A stretch of DNA of 25,700 bases from Elysia marginata (taxonomy: Eukaryota; Mollusca; Gastropoda; Plakobranchidae): positions 394,411 through 420,110 of the forward strand of contig BMAT01002201.1 in the NCBI GenBank assembly GCA_019649035.1. The letters run 5' to 3'. Numbering within the stretch: the first letter of the stretch is position 1; the number at the start of each line of letters is the position of its first letter. Below are positions 8,585 to 20,117 of the stretch, piece by piece. Position numbers and translations under genes: made by a program. The notes beneath the pieces are model-generated. The model made no database searches. It had not been told where the DNA came from and saw only the letters and a program-made list of their open reading frames with translations.

Positions 8585-10840
8585 GTTGTTGCGCACTGGT
8601 GTACAACCTGTTAGACTCACGACTTAGGAACGGTGAAACTAATGACATTGACATGGAGGGCTCATTTCCCCCTGTCGCATGCCATCTTGTTTCTATCTGG
8701 TGTCAGAACACAAAATGAATAGACAGACACTAATGTGCATTGGACGATTTTGGAGGGAAACACAAGACAAGTTTGGGGCGCACTCAAATTAGGCAAGTTT
8801 TTTTAGATCGCATGCTTCTCTGTTTCGGTCTTTTTTTCCTGAACAAAATAACGATTAAAAGATCCATTCTTTTCGTTTGCTCTTGTGCCGAATTCAAAGC
8901 ATCGAACAATAACATAACGCATATGTCGAGTGAAAAATTAGGTCTTGGCTCAAACTTGAAACAAGGCTCATATTTTTTCTCCTTTGCTAAAGATCTGCAG
9001 CACACTTTCTTCCGTTTCACTTACTTTTGAATACCGTGAGCAGACGAAACTTTTTTATAAACATAAAATGGTTTGCAAATTTAAGATAATGTAAATAAAA
9101 TTACTTTTGCGTCAAAAACAGAATCGCAAATTTTAGAATTATGCGGATATCAAAGTAGAACATATTTACCTTGACAAATATGTATGTGTACTTACATTTT
9201 TTAACATTGTAGGCTGTTGACTGGTTGAAAACAGTAAATTATAAAAAAAAAAACTCCTCTTATGCCCTTTTCCCCAAAACCCCGCCTCGGACAATTCACA
9301 GGCATCAATAATTGTCTCTTAAGATTTTTATTTCAAAAACATACAAAGAGAAAATCCTCCGACTACAACAAGATGACGCCAGTATCAACGAATAGCTTGT
9401 TAAATGAGATAAAGGAAGATACAGAAATAAAACGAGGGCATACAGAAATGTTAATCTCGATCCTCTCCCATCAAACCCAAGTATCCGGGCCGGCTAAATG
9501 AGGCGGAACATTTTGTCTCTGCCGGCAAGGTTTCCATCTGGAGTCTTCATCAAGACTTGAAGATTGGAATTCTTTTCTCTTCATTCGCCCCGGTAGAGGA
9601 AAGATAAAACGAAATCGCGAGCGCCATAAAGATAAGACAGATAACTCATAACAGCTGCTCTCTTGTGCTTAAAACAACAACTTAGACCTAGTGACCAGTG
9701 AGAGTGGTTTCCCTTAGCCTACTTTAACAACCTAGCTCAGGGTTAATAACAAAGCGTGACTAGTGTGAGTGGTTTCCCATGATTATTTTACGCCACAATT
9801 TTCTGTACGGCACCGGACCAAAAGACAAGTGATAATCTTGTTTATTTTCTAGACTTATTCACTTAATTAAATCTCCTCCATTGCCGCCTTCTTGTCCAAA
9901 TCTTCTGCCTTGAAATATTCTCTAATTTATACATGTTTGTATATACATATATATTTGTGAGTTCCAGAAACGGCTAGGTTCAGCACCCAGTCACAGCTCT
10001 GTGTAATTGTAAACGAGGAGGGAGACCCTCCACTATAAAAAGAGTGGATAATGTATATACATAGCAATACATCGAGATATTTTTTTTCCAAAAAGAAAAT
10101 ACCTATTCTGGTTTTTAAAAGTTTTCCCACCTGAATGCTGCACTATGCAAGTAGGCCTAATATTGTTCAAAAATTATTGTAGGCTTAGGTTCAGATGATT
10201 GATTGACTCTATCCCAAATTTAAGCGTTAGTAGGCCTACAATACAGAAAACTGCACTGTGAAGAATTAACATTAATGATGTTTTTATGGCAACGAGAACC
10301 CAGTTATCAAATTCCTTGCTTAGGAGCTCAATAACAAAATTTTTTATCTTGAATTTTTTTTTGTTAAAACTAAATTTTGTAAAAAAAAAAAATTATTTTT
10401 GTTTTATCTGGAGCATAATATAATAGCAACTATGAAAAATTCTGAACGAGAGGTTAAAAGCAAAACACATGTATCACGGTTTTGCAGTTTAAACGCTGCC
10501 TAATCTAAAGATAATGTTCACAGTTGCTTCGAGACTTTCTCCTTTGTGACATTTTTAGAGTCAGAAGCCCAGCCGTAAGTTTTATTATCTCATTTGTGTT
10601 TTTTTGACTCAGGCTGTCTGCAAACCCAGTTCTACTCATTAAGGGGACAGATGTTCGTTTTCCGAGTCTGGTTTTCTTCAAAGGTTGTCATGAGAAAGTC
10701 TTAATGTGTGATGTAAATTAAACAGCTACAAAGTTGATTCCTGAGTGATCGCTTGCTTCTCGTTACACTGCGTTGTGTTCTTAGCAGAAACAAAACTGTT
10801 GGAATACTTCTTCAGGGAGTTCTGCCGTTCTCCACCTCCA
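8583..10840. other. Unannotated AT-rich DNA
   Basis: No recognisable exon, RNA gene or transposon coding. Minor features: homopolymer A/T runs near 9240, 10080 and 10380; two similar GTGAC(C/T)AGTG..GTGGTTTCCC words at about 9690-9717 and 9748-9774; and TAGGCCTA palindromes at 10152 and 10231. Open frames at 8740-9030 and 9262-9501 have no family I recognise. Confidence 0.4.

Positions 10841-10929
<89 letters not shown>
10841..10929. repeat. Compound (TCTG)n(TC)n microsatellite
   Basis: A TCTG block, a TC block, a second TCTG block and a longer TC block alternate. The two overlapping Ser/Leu/Val-rich open frames across it are repeat artefacts. Confidence 0.95.
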
Positions 10930-10931
<2 letters not shown>

Positions 10932-11282
10932 CGTTGTTTATCTACATCTAATCTACGTTTGATTCTTTTCTGGTTGCTTCTAATTGTACCTTTTTATTTA
11001 AAAAACGCAAGATTTGATAAATAAGAATTTAAAAAATGAAGAGATTACACCTCAATGCGCTAACCTACGAATCATTCTGGAAGAGTGAAAATGTGTCAAA
11101 AACAAGTATGCCCATATGATGAGTGCTTTGTCAGAACACAACAATGTTCCCAGATTGTACTGTTGCATTCGGTAGTTAGGGGAGGTACCCACTAAAAAGA
11201 CCGCAAGAACCGCAGGTACCAAAGAAAACCGCAAGGTTTGGATAAACACTTCATGCATTTTGCTGCGCGTACAGAATTGTGT

Positions 11283-11910
11283 GTGGAAGAGAGTGAAGGG
11301 GCAGAGAAAAACAGTGGTATATATTTTTTTAAAGGTAAAGAACGAGAGTGAAAGATTCAGACCTACATGAATATACATACACAGTGATCGACAGAGAGCG
11401 GAAGAGCAAAAAAAAGAGTAAAGAAAGAGAGAAAAACAGCGAATGATAATACAGACTGAGGAATATAGAGGTTAAGAAATTCAGATTCAGAGAAAGAGGA
11501 GGGGAGGGAGACACATAAACAGGGTAGAGATAGTGAAACTGATAAAGACAAGGTAGAGGAAGAGAACTAAAGAAATAGGGAGATAGAAATCGAGGGAGAC
11601 GCATAGTGAAGAAGAAGAAGAATGTACAGTGTAAAATATAATTGACTTGACAAGTGTAAATGGTGTAAATTGATACACAGCGAACATTTTAATCATCTTG
11701 GTCTCGTAGAGGTATCATTATGCTTAAACTAGATCTACCTCCCCTGGCAGAAGATACGTTTGCCTTCTTGTTAAAAGAGAGAATACAATAGGAAGGGGAA
11801 AGACGGAATAGCGGAAGGAGGGGGGGTGCATGGTAAGAAAGCAGGGGAAGGCTGGAGAAAACAAGGAAGGAGAGCGCTACTAGAAAAAAAATAGAAGAAA
11901 GGTGTTGATA
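11283..11910. repeat. Degenerate polypurine block
   Basis: The + strand is strongly A/G-rich over roughly 600 bp, with GAGA, GGAAG and AAGAAG words (and a pause around 11640-11770), resembling the block at 4500-5244. The overlapping Ser/Leu/Phe-rich minus-strand frames are composition artefacts. Confidence 0.5.
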
Positions 11911-11993
11911 ATGGAAAAGTACTTAAGTTAAGTATCGGGTGTTTACACCGTGGTCTGGCGTTTTTGACTGTTTAGACTAGGCTTGATGTATAA

Positions 11994-12018
11994 CTAGATA
12001 GGCCTATCTAGATCTAGA
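11994..12018. repeat. Perfect 18-bp palindrome overlapping a 12-bp palindrome
   Basis: CTAGATAGGCCTATCTAG at 11994-12011 equals its own reverse complement, and TCTAGATCTAGA at 12007-12018 is a second perfect palindrome overlapping it. More TCTAGA-type words follow to about 12025. Confidence 0.9.
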
Positions 12019-12284
12019 ATCTAGACTACATGTACAATGTAGTTTGTTCTGATCCACCTTCGTTTCTGCTTTTTCAATAGCATACTTTCGTTTATTGCTC
12101 TTGCTGTGATTCTTGTGGCGCCTTATTCTTTTTCTTTGTCTGTTTTTCCCTTGCTCCTAGCTCCCTCCTTTGCTTTTTCATACCCTCGCTCTTCCTTTTC
12201 TCCCTCATTCCCTATTTTTGATGCCACTCTTTTGCTAACTTTGGTCTTCCATCTGATTGCTTTTCTTTTACTCACACCCTCACA

Positions 12285-12411
12285 NNNNNNNNNNNNNNNN
12301 NNNNNNNNNNNNNNNNNNNNNNNNNNNNNNNNNNNNNNNNNNNNNNNNNNNNNNNNNNNNNNNNNNNNNNNNNNNNNNNNNNNNNNNNNNNNNNNNNNNN
12401 NNNNNNNNNNN
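12285..12411. other. Assembly gap (127 N)
   Basis: Unresolved bases inside a low-complexity CT/TA region; the sequence resumes with TATATATAC. The gap was probably left by a microsatellite that could not be assembled, so the length may be nominal. Confidence 0.99.
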
Positions 12412-12491
12412 TATATATACTCTCTGTATCTTTTTGTCTCCCTCTACCATTCTCTCTCTATATGTTTCTCTCCTTCACTTTTTCTCCCTTT

Positions 12492-12502
12492 GTCTCTGTC
12501 TC

Positions 12503-12541
<39 letters not shown>
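12492..12541. repeat. (TC)n microsatellite
   Basis: Nearly perfect TC dinucleotide run with one TCTG interruption near its start. Confidence 0.95.
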
Positions 12542-12546
<5 letters not shown>

Positions 12547-12713
12547 CCCTCCCTTTTCATTCATCTGTTATCTGGTCATTTGTTATAACCCTCACTCATT
12601 TGCTCTCCCTCTATCTCTCCCTGGTTTTATTACTTCCTTGATCATTTTAGCCAATCCCTCTTATGTGTCTCTCACTCATTTCAGTTGATGTTTCTTCAGC
12701 ACTCCCTGTAGCC

Positions 12714-12719
<6 letters not shown>

Positions 12720-12757
<38 letters not shown>

Positions 12758-12767
12758 CTCTCTCTCC
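12720..12767. repeat. (TC)n microsatellite
   Basis: TC dinucleotide run with a single CG interruption near 12754. Confidence 0.95.
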
Positions 12768-12900
12768 GAGACATCACCCTTTTAGCCTATCGTTTTCTCT
12801 CTGCTCCACCCGCCATACCACCATCTTTATCTCAATATTTATACTCCTGAATTGGCAAGCTCTTCTTTCTAAACCTATCTTTCTATGCTTTCTTCCCTGA

Positions 12901-13455
12901 AGCGCTTGTTGCCCTTTGCACCAAGCTGCTTGCATGCGCACCCCGGGCCAAAGAATAGAAAGCAGAAGTAAAGGATCATGGAGATTGTGGACTCTCTATC
13001 CTTGTATTTCTTTAACGGCACAAAGTACGACTTTAGAGTCTCGGACATATCCTAGTGCAGAGCCATCAAGTTGGTTCTTTCAGCGACGACCCTGGAGGTA
13101 AAATGCATTGTCCGCTCATGTTTCATTGTGTTAAAAACCGTTTCAATTATAATTGCATTGTCGTGTAGAGCACGCGGGACAGGGGAAGGGGGTAGAAAGT
13201 CTCTAGTATTGAAAGAAGGCTATGCTCTGCATGCAACTAACTTCTGCTGGCGGTATGTCCGTCCGGTTGTTTGGTCATCTTTGTCTTGACCAGCAGAGCC
13301 AGCCGCTTGTCCTCACATCACCTCTGACTGACCCCACCGAGTGGTCAACGCTCTCTCTGCCTTGCCGGCTCATCAATGATGAGAACATGGTCACCAGGAG
13401 CAGACAAGGGTTTTACTACTGGACAAACGATATAGGCCTAATTACGTGGCTATGA
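12901..13455. other. Less AT-rich segment with overlapping short frames, unassigned
   Basis: This stretch is richer in G+C and CpG than its surroundings. Three + strand open frames tile it (12916-13101, 13071-13289, 13222-13455), but none has a motif I recognise, and adjoining ones differ in reading frame. It could be a decayed mobile element, an exon of an unknown gene or chance. I do not assign a product. Confidence 0.25.
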
Positions 13456-13990
13456 CAAAAAGGTCGTGTTGTCGTTTGGCGCGACTAGATGGACAAAGCA
13501 TTCAAGAAAAAAAAAACAAGAAGAAGAGATAAAGAAACAAAGAAAAATAAAAGCTGCACTAAAAAGGCTTCGTATTACGCTGTAAAACTTAAAAGTAACA
13601 AGAAGAATTAATAAATTTAAAACCTGTCAGTTGTGCTGGTTGACAAAGATTAACATCTGTACACAACTAAAGGATATTGAATATAACTCTTTCCGTACTA
13701 TTAGGGTAATCTGAAATTAGTAAAAAAAAAAACAACAACAACATTGAGATGCTGCCGAGCATGCATGTGTTTAGAACATAAGGTCAATTTCACAACACTG
13801 GAATTAATTCTTTGTTGTATAGAAAAATAACGTATCACAATCTCCACAAATGAAAGAATCATTACCTTTTGTCCTAGCCGCAGATACGCATAGAGCCTGC
13901 CTGTTTGTATAAATTAGAAGGACAAGGCGGTATGGTCACCTTGTTAACAATCCGGAAATGTACAAACTTGTAATCAGATAAGTTACATAT
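13456..13990. other. Unannotated AT-rich DNA
   Basis: A-rich runs near 13508 and 13722, the latter followed by a short (CAA)n; otherwise unique sequence with no recognisable gene. Confidence 0.4.
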
Positions 13991-14118
13991 GTCAGTCTGT
14001 CAGTCAGTCTGTCCGTCTGTCTGTCTCTGTCCCTGTCTCTGTGTCTCTCTGTCTGTCTGTCTGTCTCTCTCTTTTCTAGCTATCTGCCAATTTGTACCTC
14101 TCTCTCTTTCGCGCGCTT

Positions 14119-14190
<72 letters not shown>
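13991..14190. repeat. Compound (CTGT)n/(CT)n microsatellite
   Basis: CAGT/CTGT units at the left grade into a CT run at the right (longest clean part about 14142-14190), with an interruption TTTCGCGCGC near 14108. Open frames through it on both strands are low complexity. Confidence 0.95.
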
Positions 14191-14192
<2 letters not shown>

Positions 14193-17100
14193 TTCGTATC
14201 TTTCTGTCTCTGCTTTTCTGTTTTGCTCTCTGTCTCCCCGCTCTCTTTGGTTGTAAGTGTGTTTTCATTCTTTACTCGCTTAAAATTTGTACATGTAATT
14301 GGATCTAGAAATCAAGAAAAAAAAACTTTGCTGAATCAAATCTGTGCAGAGACGCTGGGAATGAGATGTTTCACCTGAGCCTCTCATCATTGAACGGGGT
14401 ATTTTATCTCGATCACAGTAATAATTGTTTGTTATAAATTAAAACCTCATTGTTTTCATAGTGTAGGCCTACTTTGATGTAGTTACGTGATTAACGCCGC
14501 ATAATTCATAGCTGAGATTTTAATCTCCGATACAAAAGAGTTCCCCCTGCTCTTGCTGGGTGGTCTGTCTCGAACACTGCACTTTAATATGCAATGGAAT
14601 TGGTAAAAGAGAGACGGACAGAGAGGAAGAGAGTAGGGGAGGGATAAGATTTTTAAGCGAGGCATGTCAACTTCTTCCTTCGTTATCATCACAGTAAATG
14701 AGACCCAGAACTTTTTAGTGTGATTGTTTCCTGTATTTTCTACAGTCATGTATCTTGACTGCGTGTTTCATGCATGACGCTCCCTGGTGCTAAAAAAGAT
14801 TAGGTAGCTTTTGCGTTTTTGTGTCTATCAAATTATAAAATTTTGTGAGGCTGGAATGAGCCAAAAAATAAAAGGCTACTTAATAGTAGAGAAGAATTTA
14901 ACTGGCATAATTATGCCATTTTACATTATTTGGTGCGCTTGTTAAACGTAGATCAATTATTAAAATTCTAATCTCAACGATGGCAACACTCAAAGTTTGG
15001 TGGCGCTGTGTTAAGCAAGTTGTGTGTGTGTGGGGGGGGGGTGTGCTGAAGCCACAAGACATGTTGGTACTGAAGATCAATGCTTTTTTACAGTCTTTGA
15101 ATACCAGTACATGATAGTTTATTATATCTCTTAACATAAACACTCATTCTTTATATTTAAATTTCCTATCTATATTGACTAGTTTTTGTTCAATGCAATA
15201 TTATTTAACCATGAAAGCAAAAAAATGTTAATCATCGCCACAGAAGAAACTTAACTTTCCTTTGAAAAAATTTAAAAGCAATCTTCATAAAATGCGAATC
15301 TAATTAGAGATAATTAAGCAGCATTAGGTAATCGAAAGAGAAAACACCAAGTTCTAATGAACTTTGACAAGAATGCAGCTCCACCATGTGCTGTATACGC
15401 AGCTAGATAAGAGGTCGATTTACTTTAACTTTAAATGCTGAAAGAAATATTGGACAACTCTCACAAAAGAGAACACGGCAACTTGAATATTTTTTACTAA
15501 CAAATTTATAGCCGAAACAATTTATATAAAGAGCATAGCACAGTGCATGTGGACGAATTAACATGCTTAGGGTGTACATGCATATGCGAATTCTCTCTTT
15601 GAATGAGGATATTTGTTTTATATGAGTTTTGGGCTGGACTCTTTAGATAAAGGCATGCACTTCAAAGATGCTCTTCGAATAGCAGATCTTAAAATCGAAT
15701 GAGTTGTATACAGCTCGAGAGGAAAACACAACAGAAAATTGCGGATGTTGAATATATAGAAATATAGATATAGACAGACAGGCATACAGGCTAACAGACA
15801 GAAATTATGCACACACGCACAAAGGCGGAGAGACATTGACACATATGGAAAGAAGTGTTTTAAAGAAAAGGGCGTGGAGTAAAATAGCTATTGCGAGAGA
15901 AAGAAAAACAACTAAAAAGCAAGAGAATATTTATAGGGAAAGAAAAATGCGCAAAAAAGACTTTAAGATAGGACATTTTAAATGACTGGAAAAGACACGC
16001 CAGTTTGAATGCGAGAGCATGTGCGCGCGCGGCTTGAGATAAAAGTACCTACAAATCTTTGCAAACATCATTGAAATAATTAGAGTGAGTTTAAAAAGAA
16101 AAAAAAAAGAACTCGCCGACACGCGAATGCCAAAACAATTATAATTCATTACGGAGAGAACAACCCAGAGTAAATGGAACCCACACAACAAAGGAAACCC
16201 AACATAATTAAGCTCAGTGATAGCGAGAAGGAAACAGCATGGGGTACTTGGTCTGGCATGCCAGCAGCAAAGAGGAATCGTTCTGACTGAGAGTACACAC
16301 CAGACAGTGTCCTTCTGATGGCGGAACCGTCACGGGTCTGGTGGAGACTAGACGCCCCAAGTCCCAGATCTCAGGTCTCTCAGGTTTCACATTCTTTAAC
16401 AATTAGATCTACAGTAACTGGAGTCGCCAGCTGTTAGAATTGGGAAGTATGTGCAAACAAACACTCTGTTGGTACCGGCTAGATTTCTCCCGAAAGATTG
16501 ACAAATGTCTTGTAATTATGCTCTCTGTCGCTTTCTATCGTGCGATGGGGGAGATGGAAAAGGTCTATTCAATGTTAAAATTAGGGGTGCCAAACAGTTT
16601 TTTAAGTAACCATGGGTATGAGTCGAGCATTGCATGTCACATAAATACCAAAATCACAGACACGAGTTGTGCAATAAATCAATGAAAAAAAGTCCTGAAA
16701 ATTCTATGAAACCTAATATTAATTAATTTGCCACCCCTTAAAAAGCAATAGGCGCTGATGGAAATGATTTGGGTGCAGTGCTGAATTGGCAATGATTTTT
16801 AACATCTGCAATCGGCAGCTGTAATGTATCTTTGTTCCGTGCGTTTCTCAACTTGCGAAGTTTTGTTAATAGACGATAAAATAATGTTATTACTTGGCAA
16901 GCCTGTATATTAAGTTTTGAAAACCAACATACCGAGAAAAATCCAAAATATGAATTGGAATAATAACGAAAGTGGATAAAAACGCATGTTTTTTTTTAAC
17001 CCATTATCTCGGGTTTTTTTTTACAAAGGCTTTGAAAAGCATTTAATTAAGTCCCCAAAATCGATGACACATGAAAAAGGAGGCGGGGGGGGGGTACCTT

Positions 17101-17211
17101 AATACGTGCAGCACAGTGCAGAGGAAGTGAATTTAAAGAAATACATGTATCTGTCATTGCACTGCGTCAAAAATGATGATTGCCTACAAAGTTTGGGCGC
17201 CACCCGTGCGT
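14191..17211. other. Unannotated DNA
   Basis: About 3 kb of AT-rich sequence without a recognised gene or RNA. Small items: a perfect 16-bp palindrome at 14903-14918, (GT)n followed by ten G at about 15021-15041, GA/AGAC-rich patches near 15765-15960, and a run of ten G at 17085-17094. A minus-strand open frame at 16214-16402 lies in a slightly GC-richer patch but has no family I can name. Confidence 0.4.
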
Positions 17212-17286
17212 CTACCTTGTTTATAAAGTCAAGGTACCGCTAGAGGTGAGATGTCAGTTCTACCTTGTATGGAGTCAGGGTACCTC
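17211..17286. repeat. Two tandem imperfect hairpin units
   Basis: TACCTTG...CAAGGTA (arms 17213-17219 and 17230-17236) is followed 48 bp later by a diverged copy, TACCTTG...CAGGGTA (arms 17261-17267 and 17276-17282). Each unit is preceded by TC and followed by CC. Together they form a direct repeat of inverted repeats. Confidence 0.6.
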
Positions 17287-17718
17287 AAGCTTAAATGCGA
17301 CGCCTTTGCGTTAAATCTGCCGGATTGCTGTTATCTCTTGCTGATAGATCTACATATAATATTGCTTAGGCAATTGCTTTAATGGTTTTAACAGGTGCAC
17401 TTCCTGACAAAACAAGTGCTTTCATTGCTCTTACTTTAGAAAATTTCTAGGAGTAAATCGAATTCAAACGATAAGCTATTATCCACCCCTCATCGTGGAA
17501 ATACATACAACTTACGTTTTCATCTGTGTTGAGAGACGGAAAGGAATCTTTATGCCTTCTCACATGTTTATCTTTTTCCTTTCTCAAGCTTTAATTTAAA
17601 GGACAGACCGGGTGTTGAGATAAGTCATAGAAAAATGAACAAATTTTGTTTAAACATGTAAAGGTTTAACTTAACCTCGCCATTATCTACTTTTTTAATG
17701 TTCCATAACAGGAACGGG

Positions 17719-17719
<1 letters not shown>

Positions 17720-17759
<40 letters not shown>

Positions 17760-17798
17760 GAAGAGAGAGAGAGAAAGGGAAAAAGAGACAGAGAGAGA
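17720..17798. repeat. (GA)n microsatellite
   Basis: A clean GA run to about 17756, then imperfect GGGAAGA/AAAGAGA units. This is the last long CT/GA microsatellite; none occurs between here and the end of the window. Confidence 0.95.
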
Positions 17799-18540
17799 TG
17801 CACTTTGGCGGCGCATGCGCATCAAAGTTTCTAAGATAGTATGATACGAATAGAGATTTTGTTTTAAATGTATATTGACGTAATGGTATGTTGTCATATC
17901 GCCAGGAAACACAAAGATAGCTGATTATAATCAAACACATCAACGACTAGGTTTGCTTTCTAGTGATGTTTTGGTACAAGATCTCCTCACAGAATTTAGT
18001 TCAGTTTTAACCATCACAGGGTACCAAAAGAATCCACTTTGGCAAAAGATTCCCTACGCTCATCTTTGTCCCAGAAATTGACTAAAACTTCACACACAAA
18101 AAAATGATTCAATAGTTGTGTCCTAGTAAGAGGCTGCTGGTTGAGGAATTCCCAGGCCTTGAATCTACGAAAACGACTTACCACTGTGTTCAGTTATATC
18201 TAGGTTTTGAACATTCTGATTCTTATAAAAGAAAAACTTTACAAATACTGGCCAGGTCTATTCAATATATATATATGCATCTATTTCTTCGAAAAATTGC
18301 ACACACTAAAGGGGACATGGCTAGATTAGATTGTGGGGGAGCTAAGGCCAAACTATCGAAATTGAATACTATCAGTGTTTCATATCTCAATTCTGGTAAA
18401 GCGATGTCTTGGTTGTGTGCAATAAGCCGGATGAATTCAAGATGATATTACTAAAGTATTTTGAAGACAACAGGCAACAAAATAATAATATAACAACAAG
18501 TACGGGTTTACTGCATTGTCTCTCTCTATATATCTATTTA
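17799..18540. other. Unannotated DNA with one 109-codon open frame
   Basis: The + strand frame 18116-18445 encodes a mixed-composition, basic 109-residue peptide if read from a TTG, and it is the longest open frame outside a repeat in this part. I recognise no domain, there is no ATG near its start and no clear splice sites, so it is not called as a gene. Confidence 0.3.
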
Positions 18541-20091
18541 TAAAACTTTATTATTATTCTTTTCTCTTTTCACAACAACAAGATCATTAAATTTAAATGG
18601 TAGAATTAAGATGTTAACAACAGCTGGTTTTTTTGCGTAACACAGTGAAAAAAATACCTAGGCCTATAGAATTGAGTGTCTGGGGCACTAAATAAATACA
18701 TGTACACATATCACAGAAGAAAAACGTGTCAAAAACTAATTGCTTTTAGACCTCATTCATAATTTTTACTCAATGATGATCCTGATTGCGACTGCAGCCA
18801 GTTCATTCATTGTGTCATGTGAGAAAGACCAATGCGAGATCGTTCCTTAGTACTAACCAAAATCTACTTGTATGTTGTTTATTCTCTACAAACAACCATC
18901 CAGGTTTAGAAAGAAACTTATTTTCCCCAAATCACTGGAAATTTTCATTGCTTTATTGATTTAATTGAGAGTTGCTTCCCCTCCTTAGCCTAATGAAGGG
19001 TAATTTACCAACTTTTTGGAGGAAAAGAGCCCTAGATATAGTTGGGGCTTTGCTTATGTGACATAGAGATAAATAAAGTTAAAAGTATAACTCTTGGTTT
19101 TAAAAAATCATTCTAAAAGTATCAATTTGCGGCAGAGATGAATATCATATCTTTAAAATGTTGTGTTTCATAACATAGTAATAGAAATTTGGAAACAGTT
19201 TTTAAATATTCTGTGTCAACCGTTGTTATAGTGTCAAGCAGTACCATGTAGGCTGCCTATGTTTTATTACAATGAGAATCAAAGGAGCTTGTTGACTAGA
19301 TCAAATTAAATAAAGTATAAGTAATTCACAAACTGATTTTGAAAAGAAGGAATGAATATTGACACTTTAATTCCACAGAGATTAACCGTGTGGGTTGGTT
19401 TGGATATCATAGTTGTCTTTTCTTCTTGATGCCCATGTAGTGTTTTCTATAAAAAAAATAATGTGAAAAAGATACTGATAGTGATATGCCATTGAAAATT
19501 GCAGTTTGGAATGAGATGAAATGGCACAGCCAAACAGTTTTTAATGTACATGGCTGGAGGGATGGGGAGACAGAATTGTAACCAAGATATTCTATGACAT
19601 TTAGAGATAAACAAGACTCAGTCCCCTAAAGATAAAAAATAAGCCAAAATTACACTGAGGTGATCAATCAAATAACATAAAAACGAAATCAGACAGTTGC
19701 ACAGTGAAATAACTACACTTATCAACATAAAATTCATTTTAGAAAATTAGAACTGATGGTAGAGGCAGCCACTGCATAATAAGTTGTGATTGAAAGGTTT
19801 AAGAGAAGCTAAGCAAGGACCTTCGCAGTGAAACTTTTTTTTTCAAAATGTATAGTGGTGACATGGTATAAGCTATGTTACTGTCAGTGGGTGCCGAAGT
19901 CAAGGTTTTCAATCACACCAAAGGCAGGAAAGGCCATTCTCATCTAACATTTACTTTATCAAGGGCCAATTACACATCTTGAATCTTTCAATCATTGCTA
20001 AATTTATTTTTAGCCTGACAGAAAACGTGCCCTCTTTTTTCACAGAGTTTTCCATCAAGATCTTACAGTAGAGATTTGACTTTTAGGTAAG

Positions 20092-20117
20092 AGACCAGCA
20101 GGTTGCAATGCTGGTCT
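20092..20117. repeat. Perfect 9-bp hairpin
   Basis: AGACCAGCA (20092-20100), loop GGTTGCAA, TGCTGGTCT (20109-20117). The stem is perfect and relatively GC-rich for this AT-rich block. If the block is a 3' UTR, this would be a structured element in it. It is too short for a microRNA precursor. Confidence 0.6.

Larger units (their letters stand above)
12060..12900. repeat. Degenerate polypyrimidine block (includes assembly gap)
   Basis: The + strand is C/T-rich for about 800 bp, with imperfect CTCTC, CCCT and TTTC words and two clean (TC)n runs listed separately. Composition mirrors the purine-rich block on the other side of the palindrome at 11994. The Ser/Leu-rich frames here, including those spanning the N run, are not genes. 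Confidence 0.55.

Noticed and set aside
10745-10962. Overlapping Ser/Leu/Val-rich frames
   Set aside because: Produced by the (TCTG)n/(TC)n microsatellite.
11329-11696. Three hydrophobic-looking minus-strand frames, resembling membrane proteins
   Set aside because: Complement of a polypurine tract; Leu/Ser/Phe content follows from CT-rich codons. No conserved pattern and mutually overlapping.
12106-12688. Two frames of 160 and 143 codons spanning the N run
   Set aside because: They include unknown bases and CT repeats; the apparent length is an artefact.
13989-14378. 129-codon Cys/Ser/Leu-rich frame with signal-peptide-like start
   Set aside because: Its first two thirds are the CTGT/CT microsatellite, which mimics a hydrophobic Cys/Ser-rich leader.
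16214-16402. 62-codon minus-strand frame in a GC-richer patch
   Set aside because: Composition is protein-like but there is no recognisable family and no supporting splice pattern; kept only as a note in the stretch description.
20092-20117. MicroRNA precursor
   Set aside because: Stem only 9 bp with no extended pairing on either side; too short.
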